Below, one piece after another: positions 46,765-56,717 of a stretch of DNA of 64,000 nt. Both the position numbers and the translations under genes were made by a program. Position 1 is the first letter of the stretch, and each line of letters opens with the position of its first letter. This DNA is from Burkholderia oklahomensis C6786 (GTDB taxonomy: Bacteria; Pseudomonadota; Gammaproteobacteria; Burkholderiales; Burkholderiaceae): assembly GCF_000959365.1 (NCBI RefSeq), contig NZ_CP009555.1, forward strand, positions 3,224,001 through 3,288,000, written 5' to 3'. A model generated the notes under the pieces. That model searched no databases, was not told where the DNA came from, and was given only the letters and a program-made list of their open reading frames with translations.

Positions 46765-47735
46765 ACGCCGCGGCGTCGCCCGTGCCGCTGAGCGCTTTGC
46801 GCGACGCGGCCGTGCGCGATCTCGCATGGCTGCTGTCGAGCGCGAGCCTGCTCGCGCCGTCGGCGGGCGCGCCGCTTGCGCAGCCTTGGGCAAGCGTCGC
46901 CGATGCGGCGCGGACGGCGGCGTGGCTCGTCGCGCTCGACGCGCAGCCCGCGCCGCTGCACGACGCGCTCGCGCAGGCGCGGCCGGTGCGGCTCGGCCGC
47001 TACGCCGAATGCCTGCTCGGCTATTTCGTCGGGCATGCGCCGTCGCTGCGCCTCGTCGCCGCGAACCTGCCGCTGCGCCTCAACGGCCGCACGCTCGGCG
47101 AGTGCGATTTCCTGATCGAGACCGCGCGCGGCGAGCGCCTGCATTGGGAGCTCGCGGTCAAATGCTATCTGTGCGTCGCGACGTCGGGCGCCGCATCGCT
47201 CGTCGACTTCGTCGGACCGAATCTTGCCGACCGCTTCGATCTGAAGCGCGCGCGGCTCATTGATCATCAGCTGCTGCTGACGCGGCGCGACGAGTTCGCG
47301 TCGCTCGGTCACGCGGGGCCGTGGCGCGCGCAGATGCTCGTGAAAGGGTGGCTGTTCTATCGCGCGGGCGACGCGCGGGCGAACGGCGGGATCGCCGATC
47401 CGCCCGAAGTCGGAGCCGATCATCCGCGCGGCTTCTGGGTCACGCGCGACGCGTGGCCGGCGTTCGCCGGCGCGCAGCGGGGCGACGTCGCGTGGGCGGT
47501 GCTGCCGCGTCTCGCGTGGCTCGCGCCGCGCGCGATCGACGAGGCGGCGGCGACGCAGGGCCCTGGTGCGCTGCTCGCGGCGGATGCGGTTCTCGCGCAG
47601 GTCGCGGAGCAGGCGGGGCCGTCGCTCGTCGCGGCGCTCGCGCGCGATGACGACGCGATGTGGCGCGAAATCACGCGCGGCTTCATCGTGCCCGACGATT
47701 GGCCGGAACGTGCGGCGGCGTTTGCTGCGCGTTGA
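46761..47735 (+). CDS. DUF1853 family protein
   Basis: This 324-residue protein is recognisable by LNGRTLGECDFLIETARGERLHWELAVKCYLC and FDLKRARLIDHQLLLTRRDEF, the conserved core of DUF1853. The E-x-D and H-W-E-L-x-V-K-x-Y pattern resembles a PD-(D/E)XK nuclease-like core, so a nucleic-acid-related role is possible but unproven. It starts inside the stop of the DNA glycosylase gene (4-base overlap), completing the tsaB-rimI-udg-DUF1853 operon. Confidence 0.85.
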   Translation: MNAAASPVPLSALRDAAVRDLAWLLSSASLLAPSAGAPLAQPWASVADAARTAAWLVALDAQPAPLHDALAQARPVRLGRYAECLLGYFVGHAPSLRLVAANLPLRLNGRTLGECDFLIETARGERLHWELAVKCYLCVATSGAASLVDFVGPNLADRFDLKRARLIDHQLLLTRRDEFASLGHAGPWRAQMLVKGWLFYRAGDARANGGIADPPEVGADHPRGFWVTRDAWPAFAGAQRGDVAWAVLPRLAWLAPRAIDEAAATQGPGALLAADAVLAQVAEQAGPSLVAALARDDDAMWREITRGFIVPDDWPERAAAFAAR

Positions 47736-48121
47736 TGCGCGGTGGGGGCGGGGCGGGCATCCGGTCGCTGGAGCGCTTCGTGCGGAATCCAGTTGCCCAG
47801 TTGCGCGCGACGCTTGTGCTCGTTATCGAGCGCTAGATGCGCGACGCTCGTTCGCCTATTTGCCTATTTGCCTATTTGCGCGCGTCGAAGCCGTGCTCGA
47901 CGACTCGCTCGCTCGCCGCGACGCACGGCGCGCGCAATACGTCGCACCGGCGCGCGATCCGATCGATCCGAGCATGATGCCCGAGCGCGACGCGCGCGTT
48001 ATCGCGACGGCACAGTGCGGCGCGTGAAAAACGAGAGGCAGGCGCGCCGATCGGCGAGAACCCGCCACCGGGCGATGCGAAAGCCGCGCCTCCCGCGCCT
48101 TTTGCATCGATCGCGGCCCGC
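47736..48121. other. Intergenic region between convergent DUF1853 and thiD genes
   Basis: About 390 bases. A small tandem repeat GCCTATTT occurs three times at 47854-47877. No gene was recognised. Confidence 0.5.
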
Positions 48122-48931
48122 TCACCACCACCGATAGAAATGATGGACCGGCCCGACGCCATGCCCGACGTCGAGCCGCCCGCTCGCGCCGATCGCGCCC
48201 GTCAGATAGATTTTCGCGTCGGCAATCGCGTCCGCGAGCGTCGGCCGCTGCGGCAGCAGCGCGGCGATCGCCGACGACAGCGTGCACCCCGTGCCGTGCG
48301 TGTTCGCGACCGGCAGCCGCGTGCCCGGGAAGCGCTGCGCGCCGCCCGTGTGAATCAGCCAGTCCGGGCTCTCGTGCTCGGCGCCGAGATGGCCGCCCTT
48401 CATCAGCACCGCCTTCGCGCCGCGCGCGATGAGCGCTTCGCCCTGACGCACCATCTCGTCCTCGGTCGTCGCGATCGCGACGCCGAGCAGCTCGGCGGCT
48501 TCCGGCAGATTCGGCGTGACGAGATCGGCGAGCGGCAGCAACGCGTTGCGCAGCGCGTCGACCGCGTCGGGCGCGAGGAGCGCGTGCGAGCTCTTCGAGA
48601 TCATCACCGTGTCGAGCACGACGTGGCGCGGCGCGTAGCGTGCGAGCGCCGCCGCGACCGTGCGCACGATCGACGCGTTCGCGAGCATGCCGATCTTCAC
48701 CGCGTCGATGCGGATGTCGTCGAACACGGCATCGAGCTGCGCGGCGACGAAGCCTGCGTCGGGCGCGTGCACGCCCGTCACGCCGCGCGTGTTCTGCGCG
48801 GTGAGCGCGGTGATCACGCTCGCGCCGTACGCGCCGAGCGCGGAGAAGGTCTTCAGGTCGGCCTGGATGCCTGCGCCGCCGCCGGAGTCGGAGCCGGCGA
48901 TCGTGAGCGCGTTGGGAATCGGTCGGGTCAT
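48122..48931 (-). CDS. thiD: Hydroxymethylpyrimidine/phosphomethylpyrimidine kinase
   Basis: This 269-residue ribokinase-fold kinase begins [25 protein letters not shown], the ThiD substrate motif. It has the ATP/anion-hole motif [14 protein letters not shown] near 213-226, with catalytic Asp replaced by Cys in GTGC as is normal for ThiD. It phosphorylates HMP to HMP-PP in thiamine synthesis. It stands alone; no riboswitch was identified in the short 75-base gap to lplT. Confidence 0.95.
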   Translation of the reverse strand: MTRPIPNALTIAGSDSGGGAGIQADLKTFSALGAYGASVITALTAQNTRGVTGVHAPDAGFVAAQLDAVFDDIRIDAVKIGMLANASIVRTVAAALARYAPRHVVLDTVMISKSSHALLAPDAVDALRNALLPLADLVTPNLPEAAELLGVAIATTEDEMVRQGEALIARGAKAVLMKGGHLGAEHESPDWLIHTGGAQRFPGTRLPVANTHGTGCTLSSAIAALLPQRPTLADAIADAKIYLTGAIGASGRLDVGHGVGPVHHFYRWW

Positions 48932-49007
48932 GGGCGGGATGCGTCGATGAAAAACGCGGGCGGAAGGCGCGGGCGGCGGCGCGGCGAATACGCGCCCGCA
49001 CCGCGCA

Positions 49008-50315
49008 TCAGTGTTTCGATTCGCCGATCAGGGCGACCGAATCGAAGCGGCGCTGATTCGCGACGTGCAGCCGCATCACGAGCCACATCGTCAGGCAGAC
49101 GAACGTGCCGAACAGCACGATCACGACGCCGACCGACACGTCGAGCCACACGAGCGCCGCATACAGGCAGAGCATCACGAGCACGGACAGGTTCTCGTTG
49201 AAGTTCTGCACCGCGATCGAATGTCCGGCCGACAGCAGCACGTGGCCGCGATGCTGGAGGAGCGCGTTCATCGGCACGACGAAGAAGCCCGACAGCGCGC
49301 CGACGAACATCAGGAACACGTACGCGACGAGCAGGTAGACGGGCACGTGCATGCGCCCGATGTGCAGCGCCCAGTGCGCGGGGAACAGCTCGCGCGTGTA
49401 GAACGCCATCAGCATCACCGCGATGCCCATGATGATGCCCACCGGCAGCACGGTCAGCGACTTGCGCAGCGGGATCTGGCTCGCCGCGATCATCGCGCCC
49501 GCCGCGACGCCGAGCGCGACCACCGCCTGCAGGATCGCGCCTTCGGACAGCGACATGCCGAGCGACACTTCCGCCCACTTGAGGACGATGAACTGCAGCG
49601 TCGCGCCCGCGCCCCAGAAGAGCGTCGTGACGGCGAGCGAGATCTGGCCGAGCTTGTCGCGCCAGAGCGTGACGAAGCAGTCGGCGAAATCGGTGACGAG
49701 CTTGAGCGGGCCGTGCTGCTGCTTCGGATAGCGCGCGCCCGTGTCGGGGATGCGCAGATTGAAGAGCGCGGCCGTGGCGTAGATCGCCATGATGACGAGC
49801 ATCGCCGCTTCGGCGGGCGTGTTGATCGAAGGCGGCGTGTGCGCGATCACGTGCGACGCGATCTTCGGGCTGATGAGCGCGCCGCCCAGCACCGTGCCGA
49901 GGATGATCGAGCCGACCGTCGTGCCTTCGATCCAGCCGTTCGCGGCGACGAGCCGCTCGGGCGGCAGGAGCTCGGTCAGAATGCCGTACTTCGCGGGCGA
50001 ATAGGCGGCGGCGCCGAAGCCGACGATCCCGTACGCGATGAGCGGGTGCGCGCCGACCAGCATGATGAGGCAGCCGACGACCTTGATCGAATTGGTGATG
50101 AACATCACGTGCCCTTTCGGGCGGGAATCGGCGAATGCGCCGACGAATGCGGCGAGCACCACGTACGACAGGACGAAGAACAGCTTCAGGAGCGGTATCA
50201 TCCAGTTCGGCGCGTGGAGATCTTTGAGCAGGGCGATTGCGGCGATGAGAAGAGCGCTGTCGGCCAACGACGAGAAAAACTGCGCGGCCATGATGGAGTA
50301 AAAACCTTTTTTCAT
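49008..50315 (-). CDS. lplT: Lysophospholipid transporter LplT (MFS)
   Basis: This 435-residue protein has about twelve transmembrane segments and the N-terminus MKKGFYSIMAAQFFSSLADSALLIAA, typical of LplT. FADSRPKGHVMF is the MFS loop motif and GFGAAAYSPAKYGILTELLP is characteristic. It flips lysophospholipids inward across the inner membrane for reacylation. In enterobacteria it is paired with the acyltransferase Aas; no such gene is adjacent here. The start at 50315 was chosen on homology; the frame continues to 50363. Confidence 0.92.
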   Translation of the reverse strand: MKKGFYSIMAAQFFSSLADSALLIAAIALLKDLHAPNWMIPLLKLFFVLSYVVLAAFVGAFADSRPKGHVMFITNSIKVVGCLIMLVGAHPLIAYGIVGFGAAAYSPAKYGILTELLPPERLVAANGWIEGTTVGSIILGTVLGGALISPKIASHVIAHTPPSINTPAEAAMLVIMAIYATAALFNLRIPDTGARYPKQQHGPLKLVTDFADCFVTLWRDKLGQISLAVTTLFWGAGATLQFIVLKWAEVSLGMSLSEGAILQAVVALGVAAGAMIAASQIPLRKSLTVLPVGIIMGIAVMLMAFYTRELFPAHWALHIGRMHVPVYLLVAYVFLMFVGALSGFFVVPMNALLQHRGHVLLSAGHSIAVQNFNENLSVLVMLCLYAALVWLDVSVGVVIVLFGTFVCLTMWLVMRLHVANQRRFDSVALIGESKH

Positions 50316-50526
50316 CTGAAGCGATGCTTTCCTCGCGGCGGCTCGGCCGCGCGGGCCGTGCAATCGGACTTATTCCGTTCGAAATGGGTTGTGCGCACGG
50401 CTTTATATCACGAAAATACGTCAATTCGGACTAGCAAGATTCCCCGAACGTTCCGCGCATTGTTCGCATCGCGCCCAAAAGGCGCGATAAGCTGATGATT
50501 CGCAAGCGTCTTTACTGAAATTTCCT

Positions 50527-51597
50527 ATGCCGCGCCCGATTTCCGCCACGATCCACACCGCAGCCCTCGCGAACAATCTTACCGTCGTGCGCCGCCACGC
50601 CGCCCACTCGAAGGTCTGGGCGATCGTCAAGGCGAACGCCTACGGGCACGGCCTCGCACGGGTCTTTCCCGGGCTGCGCGGCACCGACGGCTTTGGCCTT
50701 CTCGACCTCGACGAGGCCGTGAAGCTGCGCGAGCTCGGCTGGGCGGGTCCGATCCTGCTGCTCGAAGGCTTCTTCCGCTCGACCGACATCGACGTGATCG
50801 ACCGCTACAGCCTGACGACCGCGGTGCACAACGACGAGCAGATGCGGATGCTCGAAACCGCGCGGCTGTCGAAGCCCGTCAACGTCCAGCTCAAGATGAA
50901 CAGCGGGATGAACCGGCTCGGCTACACGCCGGAGAAGTTCCGCGCCGCGTGGGAGCGGGCGCGCGCATGCCCCGGCATCGGCCAGATCACGTTGATGACC
51001 CATTTTTCGGACGCCGACAGCGAACGCGGCGTCGCCGACCAGATTGCCACGTTCGAGCGCGGCGCGGAAGGGATCGCCGGCGCGCGCAGCCTCGCGAACT
51101 CGGCCGCCGTGCTCTGGCACCCGTCGACGCACTTCGACTGGGTGCGGCCCGGCATCATGCTGTACGGCGCGTCGCCGTCCGGGCGCTCGGCGGACATCGC
51201 CGACAAGGGGCTGAAGCCGACGATGACGCTCGCGTCCGAGCTGATCGCCGTGCAGACGCTCGCGAAAGGGCAGACGGTCGGCTATGGCTCCATGTTCGCC
51301 GCGCAGGACACGATGCGCATCGGCGTCGTCGCGTGCGGCTACGCGGACGGCTATCCGCGAATCGCGCCCGAGGGCACGCCCGTCGTCGTCGACGGCGTGC
51401 GCACGCGGATCGTCGGCCGCGTGTCGATGGACATGATCACCGTCGACCTCACGCCCGTGCCGCAGGCGGGCGTCGGCTCGCGCGTCGAACTGTGGGGCGA
51501 GACGCTCCCCATCGACGACGTCGCCGCGCAATGCGGGACGGTCGGCTACGAGCTGATGTGCGCGGTCGCGCCGCGCGTGCCGGTGCGTGCTGAATAA
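50527..51597 (+). CDS. alr: Alanine racemase
   Basis: This 356-residue PLP enzyme converts L- and D-alanine for peptidoglycan. [11 protein letters not shown] (about 33-43) holds the PLP Lys. [11 protein letters not shown], the LANSAAVLW segment and [13 protein letters not shown] are the usual active-site features, and the catalytic Tyr is in [10 protein letters not shown]. The length is normal. It is transcribed divergently from lplT and followed 10 bases later by radA. Confidence 0.96.
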   Translation: MPRPISATIHTAALANNLTVVRRHAAHSKVWAIVKANAYGHGLARVFPGLRGTDGFGLLDLDEAVKLRELGWAGPILLLEGFFRSTDIDVIDRYSLTTAVHNDEQMRMLETARLSKPVNVQLKMNSGMNRLGYTPEKFRAAWERARACPGIGQITLMTHFSDADSERGVADQIATFERGAEGIAGARSLANSAAVLWHPSTHFDWVRPGIMLYGASPSGRSADIADKGLKPTMTLASELIAVQTLAKGQTVGYGSMFAAQDTMRIGVVACGYADGYPRIAPEGTPVVVDGVRTRIVGRVSMDMITVDLTPVPQAGVGSRVELWGETLPIDDVAAQCGTVGYELMCAVAPRVPVRAE

Positions 51598-51607
51598 GGG
51601 CGCGCGC

Positions 51608-52987
51608 GTGGCGAAGCAAAAGACGGTATTCGTCTGCACCGAATGCGGCGGGCAGACGCCGAAGTGGCAGGGGCAATGCCCGTCGTGCCAGGCATGGAAC
51701 ACCCTCGTCGAGTCGGTCGAGAGCTCGCCGTCCGCGCACCGCTTCAAGTCGCTCGCGAAGCAGGCGCCGGTGCAGCGGCTCGCGGACATCGAGGCGGCCG
51801 ACGTGCCGCGCTTTTCGACCGGGATCGGCGAATTCGACCGGGTGCTGGGCGGCGGGCTCGTCGCGGGCGGCGTCGTGCTGATCGGCGGCGATCCGGGGAT
51901 CGGCAAGTCGACGCTGCTGTTGCAGTCGCTCGCGCAGATCGCGAGCGAGCGGCCGGCGCTCTATATCAGCGGCGAGGAATCGGGCGCGCAGATCGCACTG
52001 CGTGCGCAGCGGCTCGCGCTCCTCGACGGCAGCGGCGCGAGCGCGGCCGATCTGAAGCTCCTTGCCGAAATCCAGCTCGAGAAGATCCAGGCGACGATCG
52101 ACGCCGAGCGGCCCGACGTCGCGGTCATCGACTCGATCCAGACGATTTATTCGGAAGCGCTGACGTCGGCGCCCGGCTCGGTCGCGCAGGTGCGCGAATG
52201 CGCGGCGCAATTGACGCGTATCGCGAAACAATCGGGCACCGCGATCATCATGGTCGGGCACGTGACGAAGGAGGGCAACCTTGCGGGCCCGCGCGTGCTC
52301 GAGCACATCGTCGATACCGTGCTGTATTTCGAAGGCGACACGCATTCGTCGTTTCGCCTTGTGCGCGCGTTCAAGAACCGCTTCGGCGCGGTCAACGAGC
52401 TTGGCGTGTTCGCGATGACGGAGCGCGGCCTGCGCGGCGTCGCGAATCCGTCCGCGCTGTTTCTGTCGCAGCACACGGAGGTCGTGCCGGGTTCGTGCGT
52501 GCTCGTCACGCAGGAAGGCACGCGGCCGCTCCTCGTCGAGGTGCAGGCGCTCGTCGACACCGCGAACGTGCCGAATCCGCGCCGGCTCGCGGTCGGCCTC
52601 GAGCAGAACCGGCTCGCGATGCTGCTCGCCGTGCTGCACCGGCACGCGGGGATCGCGTGCTTCGATCAGGACGTGTTCCTGAACGCGGTCGGCGGCGTCA
52701 AGATTACCGAGCCGGCCGCCGACCTCGCGGTGCTGCTCGCGATTCATTCGTCGATGCGTAACAAACCGTTGCCAAAGGGTCTGATCGTATTCGGCGAAGT
52801 CGGGCTCGCGGGCGAGATCCGGCCGTCGCCGCGCGGGCAGGAACGCCTGCGCGAAGCGGCGAAGCTCGGCTTCACGACCGCGCTGATTCCGAAGGCGAAT
52901 GCGCCGAAACAGCCGATCGACGGGCTTCGCGTGCATGCGGTCGAGCGGATCGAGCAGGCGATCGACCAGATTCGCGTGCTCGAATGA
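51608..52987 (+). CDS. radA: DNA repair protein RadA
   Basis: This 459-residue protein has an N-terminal zinc finger (CTECGGQTPKWQGQCPSC), Walker A GGDPGIGKST near 98, the RadA-specific KNRFG motif (FKNRFGAVNELGVF) and a C-terminal Lon-like domain. It drives branch migration of recombination intermediates. A GTG start at 51608 (VAKQKTVFVC) is preferred, with AAGGG 8 bases upstream; another GTG at 51587 is in frame but overlaps the alr stop. It probably shares a transcript with alr. Confidence 0.96.
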   Translation: MAKQKTVFVCTECGGQTPKWQGQCPSCQAWNTLVESVESSPSAHRFKSLAKQAPVQRLADIEAADVPRFSTGIGEFDRVLGGGLVAGGVVLIGGDPGIGKSTLLLQSLAQIASERPALYISGEESGAQIALRAQRLALLDGSGASAADLKLLAEIQLEKIQATIDAERPDVAVIDSIQTIYSEALTSAPGSVAQVRECAAQLTRIAKQSGTAIIMVGHVTKEGNLAGPRVLEHIVDTVLYFEGDTHSSFRLVRAFKNRFGAVNELGVFAMTERGLRGVANPSALFLSQHTEVVPGSCVLVTQEGTRPLLVEVQALVDTANVPNPRRLAVGLEQNRLAMLLAVLHRHAGIACFDQDVFLNAVGGVKITEPAADLAVLLAIHSSMRNKPLPKGLIVFGEVGLAGEIRPSPRGQERLREAAKLGFTTALIPKANAPKQPIDGLRVHAVERIEQAIDQIRVLE

Positions 52988-53103
52988 GCGCGGCGGCGAG
53001 CCGGCGGGTTCCGGCCCCGCGCCTTTCGCGCTCCGATCGGGGGCGTAAAACCATGTAACGTTTTGGTACGCTGATGTAACCCTTTTGCAGCCTGTTTTTT
53101 TCT

Positions 53104-53418
53104 ATGCTTGCCCAGGTTGTCTGCCGCATGACGCGGAAAAAGGGAAGCGTGTTGAAACGATCTCATCATTCAGGTGCGCAAAAGCGCACGTACAACGTGC
53201 GGGGTTGCCGCGTGTCCGAGCCGATCGGCGCGCCGTGGGGCGGCGGTTGCCGGATCGTCGAATGGGTCAGCGGAGACGGGCGGATCGCCCGCCGCGTCGC
53301 CGCCGTCAACGTGACCGAGGCGGAAGTCTATGCGATGATCCGCCGGCCGCTCGAAGGCCGTCGCTATCTGATGGTCGACGACGAGCAGATGCCGCGCGAC
53401 ACGCTGCCGCGGCGCTGA
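53104..53418 (+). CDS. Small conserved hypothetical protein (DUF2866-like)
   Basis: This protein has 104 residues or fewer. The segment SHHSGAQKRTYNVRGCRVSEPIG and CRIVEWVSGDGRIARRV resemble a small Burkholderia-specific family that I associate with DUF2866; this recollection is not certain. There is no signal peptide or membrane segment. Alternative starts are ATG 53128 (MTRKKGS) and GTG or TTG codons closer to the conserved part. It lies 116 bases after radA in a stretch with locally lower GC, suggesting its own promoter. Function unknown. Confidence 0.65.
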   Translation: MLAQVVCRMTRKKGSVLKRSHHSGAQKRTYNVRGCRVSEPIGAPWGGGCRIVEWVSGDGRIARRVAAVNVTEAEVYAMIRRPLEGRRYLMVDDEQMPRDTLPRR

Positions 53419-53482
53419 TTTCCGACTGCGGGGCGTCGGCGCGATCCGACATCGGCGCGCCGCTCGCCGCTCGCCGCTCGCG

Positions 53483-55420
53483 TTACCCGATTTTCTCCAG
53501 TTCATCCTGCGCGCCGAGCCAGTCGGCTTCGAGCGCTTCGATGCGGCCGTTGACGTCGCCCAGCTTGCGGATCGCATCGGTGAGGTGCGCCTTCTGTTCC
53601 GCCGCGTAGGTCGCCGGATCGGCGACGAACGCATCGAGCTCCGCCTTTTCGGCGTGGAGCCGCTCCATTTCCTTCTCGATCTTCGCGATGCGCGTCTGCA
53701 GCGGCTTCTTCAGTTGCGACAGCCGTTGGCGCGCTTCCGCTTCCTGGCGCTTCTGATCCTTGCGGTTGACCGCGGTCGCGCCGTTGACGTCGCTCGCCGA
53801 GCCCGCATCGCCCTTCGCCGCCGCGCGCTGCTCGGCCGCGTGCTGCAGCAGCCAGTCGCGGTAGTCGTCGAGATCGCCGTCGAACGGCTGCAGCCGGTGC
53901 TTCGCGACGAGCATGAACTGGTCGGTCGTCGCGCGCAGCAAGTGGCGGTCGTGCGACACGAGGATCAGCGTGCCTTCGAATTGCGCGAGCGCCATCGTGA
54001 GCGCGTGGCGCGTCTCGAGATCGAGGTGGTTGGTCGGTTCGTCGAGGAGCAGCAGATTCGGCTTCTGCCAGATGATGAGCGCGAGTGCGAGTCGCGCCTT
54101 TTCGCCACCCGAGAACGGCGCGATCGGCGCGGTCGCCATGTCGCCCGAGAAGTTGAAGCCGCCGAGGAAATCGCGCAGCTCCTGCTCGCGCGTGTCGGGC
54201 GCGAGGCGCGCGAGGTGCGCGAGCGCCGAATCGTCGGGGCGCAGCGTCTCGAGCTGATGCTGCGCGAAATAGCCGATCGTCAGGCCCTTTCCGGTGCGCA
54301 CGTCGCCCGCGAGCGGCGCGAGCGTGCTCGCGAGCGTCTTGATGAGCGTCGACTTGCCTTGGCCGTTCGCGCCTAGGAGGCCGATCCGCTGGCCGTTCTG
54401 GATCGACAGCGCGACGCGCTCGACGATCGGAATCTCGCCGCCGTCGTCAGCAAGATAGCCGCAGCGCACGTCCTCCATCACGAGCATCGGGTTCGGCGCG
54501 GAGTCGGGCGTGCGGAACTCGAACGTGAACGGCGACGCGACGTGCGCGGGCGCGATCAACTCCATCTTCTCGAGCGCCTTCATCCGGCTTTGCGCCTGCT
54601 TTGCCTTCGTCGCCTTCGCCTTGAAGCGGTCGATGAAGCTCTGCAGATGTTCGATCGTCTTCCGTTGCTTCTCGTAAGCGCTTTGCTGCAGCTCGAGCTG
54701 CTGCGCGCGCAGCACTTCGAATTGCGAGTAGTTGCCGCCATAGCGCTTCACCTGGCGGTTTTCCAGGTGCAGCGTCACGCTGCAGACGGCGTCGAGGAAT
54801 TCGCGATCGTGCGAAATGACGACGAGCGTGCCCGGATAGCGATGCAGCCAGTCTTCGAGCCAGACGATCGCGTCGAGATCCAGGTGGTTCGTCGGTTCGT
54901 CGAGGAGCAGCAGGTCGGAGCGGCACATCAGCGCCTGCGCAAGATTGAGGCGCATCCGCCAGCCGCCCGAGAAGCTCGAGACGCTTTCGCGCGTCTGCGC
55001 GAGCGTGAAGCCGAGCCCGAGCAGCAGCGCTTCGGCGCGCGCGGGCGCGGTGTAGCCGTCGGCGTCGGCGAACGCCGCATGCGCTTCGGCTTCGGCTGCG
55101 CCGTCGTGCGCGGCGGACGCTTGCGCGATGCGCGCCTCGATCGCGCGCAGCGCGGCGTCGCCGTCGAGCGTGTAGTCGAGCGCGCTGCGATCGACGGCGG
55201 GCGTCTCCTGCGACACGTGCGCGATGCGCCACGACGGCGGCATCGCGAAGTCGCCCGCGTCCGCGTGCAGTTCGCCGCGCAGCACCGCGAAGAGCGTCGA
55301 TTTGCCGGCGCCGTTCGCGCCGACGAGGCCCGCTTTCTCGCCGGGATTCAGCGTGAACGAGGTCGCGTCGAAGAGCGGCTTCGTGCCGCGGGCGAGGCTG
55401 AACTGATTGAAACGGATCAC
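53483..55420 (-). CDS. ABC-F family ATPase (YheS-like)
   Basis: This 645-residue protein has two ABC domains without membrane segments. Domain 1 has Walker A GANGAGKST near 37 and signature SSFSGGWRMRL. An ABC-F linker follows (QQSAYEKQRKTIEHLQSFIDRFKAKATKAKQAQSR). Domain 2 has GANGQGKST near 347 and signature FSGGEKARLAL. The C-terminal coiled coil (QKRQEAEARQRLSQLKKPLQ) fits the YheS/Uup type. Such proteins act on ribosomes to relieve stalling or set translation fidelity. It is a single gene, divergent from glutathione peroxidase. Confidence 0.93.
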   Translation of the reverse strand: MIRFNQFSLARGTKPLFDATSFTLNPGEKAGLVGANGAGKSTLFAVLRGELHADAGDFAMPPSWRIAHVSQETPAVDRSALDYTLDGDAALRAIEARIAQASAAHDGAAEAEAHAAFADADGYTAPARAEALLLGLGFTLAQTRESVSSFSGGWRMRLNLAQALMCRSDLLLLDEPTNHLDLDAIVWLEDWLHRYPGTLVVISHDREFLDAVCSVTLHLENRQVKRYGGNYSQFEVLRAQQLELQQSAYEKQRKTIEHLQSFIDRFKAKATKAKQAQSRMKALEKMELIAPAHVASPFTFEFRTPDSAPNPMLVMEDVRCGYLADDGGEIPIVERVALSIQNGQRIGLLGANGQGKSTLIKTLASTLAPLAGDVRTGKGLTIGYFAQHQLETLRPDDSALAHLARLAPDTREQELRDFLGGFNFSGDMATAPIAPFSGGEKARLALALIIWQKPNLLLLDEPTNHLDLETRHALTMALAQFEGTLILVSHDRHLLRATTDQFMLVAKHRLQPFDGDLDDYRDWLLQHAAEQRAAAKGDAGSASDVNGATAVNRKDQKRQEAEARQRLSQLKKPLQTRIAKIEKEMERLHAEKAELDAFVADPATYAAEQKAHLTDAIRKLGDVNGRIEALEADWLGAQDELEKIG

Positions 55421-55566
55421 GGCGAAAAAAGCTCGGAAAAACCGCTATTCTAGACTGCGAGCCGCGAGCGGGGGATCGTCCGGATGGCGGAGTGTGCGCA
55501 CGGCGCCGAATTCGCCTAGACTTCGGCGGACAGCATGACCCTATCAAAACAGGGAGGAACGAGCCG

Positions 55567-56046
55567 ATGTCGGAACTTTATTCATTCAGCGCGCAGGCGC
55601 TCACGGGCGGCGAGGTGCCGCTCGAGCAGTACAGGGGCAAGGTGCTCCTCATCGTCAACACCGCGAGCGAGTGCGGGTTCACGCCGCAATACGGGGGGCT
55701 GCAGCAGCTGTACGACCGCTTTCGCGAACGCGGGCTCGTCGTGCTCGGCTTTCCGTGCAACCAGTTCGGCAAGCAGGAGCCGGGCGACGCGTCGCAGATC
55801 GGCGCGTTCTGCGAGAAGAACTTCGGCGTCACGTTTCCGATGTTCGCGAAGATCGACGTGAACGGCGCGAATGCGCATCCGCTGTACCGCTATCTGACCG
55901 AGGAGGCGCCCGGCATTCTCGGCCTCAAGGCGATCAAGTGGAATTTCACGAAATTTCTCGTGAGCCGGGAGGGCGAGATCGTCAAGCGCTACGCGCCGTC
56001 GACGAAGCCCGACGATATCGCCGAGGACGTCGAGAAGCTGCTCTGA
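55567..56046 (+). CDS. Glutathione peroxidase family protein
   Basis: This 159-residue thiol peroxidase has the peroxidatic Cys in VNTASECGFTPQYGG (about 35-49), the motif GFPCNQFGKQEPG and the Trp-containing KWNFTKFLV. It is a Cys rather than selenocysteine enzyme and probably uses thioredoxin to reduce peroxides. GGAGGAACGAGCC precedes the ATG. It stands alone. Confidence 0.95.
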   Translation: MSELYSFSAQALTGGEVPLEQYRGKVLLIVNTASECGFTPQYGGLQQLYDRFRERGLVVLGFPCNQFGKQEPGDASQIGAFCEKNFGVTFPMFAKIDVNGANAHPLYRYLTEEAPGILGLKAIKWNFTKFLVSREGEIVKRYAPSTKPDDIAEDVEKLL

Positions 56047-56356
56047 GCCGGGCGGCGGCGCGCCGCGGCGCGAGCCGGGTGCGCCGGAGCTGAAAGGGCG
56101 GGCGGCCGATGAAGGCCGGTTGCGCTTCCTGGCGCGCCGGCGCGATGGTGTAGCGGTGCGGCGTCCGAGCGGGTCGCACGACGAGCGCATTTTCGGTCGG
56201 CGCCGCGGACATCGCGTTCGATGATGTCGCGTTCGAATGCGGCGAAGTGGGCGAGCGGGGCGGCTCGCCCATGAGGGAACGCGTTCCGGCGCCGCGATCC
56301 GAGCAGTCGTGGACGCCACGCGCGCGCCGGCGCATGTTCCCCCCCGCGGTGGGCGG
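56047..56356. other. Intergenic region between convergent glutathione peroxidase and YciI genes
   Basis: About 310 bases; no gene, repeat or clear terminator seen. Confidence 0.5.
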
Positions 56357-56623
56357 CTACGTCAGCACTTCCTGCCATTCCTGAAGCGTCCAATTGCTCA
56401 CGACGCCGCCCGTCACGAATGGATCGCCGCTCGCGAATTCTTCCGCCGCTTCACGGCTCGCGAAGATGCCGAGCGCGCCTTGCGCAGGATCGGCGAACGG
56501 ACCTGCCATCAGCAACACGCCGCGCGCATGGAATTCGCGCAGCCGCGCGACGTGCGCGGCGCGGAGCGTGGCGGCCTTCCCGAGGCCGTCCGGCGCCATC
56601 TGATAGAACATCACGCATTTCAT
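56357..56623 (-). CDS. YciI family protein
   Basis: This 88-residue protein starts MKCVMFYQMAPDGL. LREFHARGVLLMAGPFADP and FASGDPFVTGGVVSNWTLQEWQE contain the conserved His and Asp of the YciI/YCII dimeric alpha-beta-barrel fold. The function of the family is unsettled; some members degrade chlorinated aromatics or form parts of larger proteins. It stands about 95 bases downstream of the cardiolipin synthase gene, on the same strand. Confidence 0.9.
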   Translation of the reverse strand: MKCVMFYQMAPDGLGKAATLRAAHVARLREFHARGVLLMAGPFADPAQGALGIFASREAAEEFASGDPFVTGGVVSNWTLQEWQEVLT

Positions 56624-56717
56624 CGGGAAGCCCCCGTCATTTGTCGGGCCGGAATCGGGCCGGCGAGGTTGGTTTAGGCGCGGTGCCGACGGCGCGCGCG
56701 TGCGCGCTATGCGCCCG

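Noticed and set aside
44134..46893. 919-codon open frame on the minus strand
   Set aside because: Antisense to tsaB, rimI and the DNA glycosylase gene, each with clear motifs; no family resemblance of its own.
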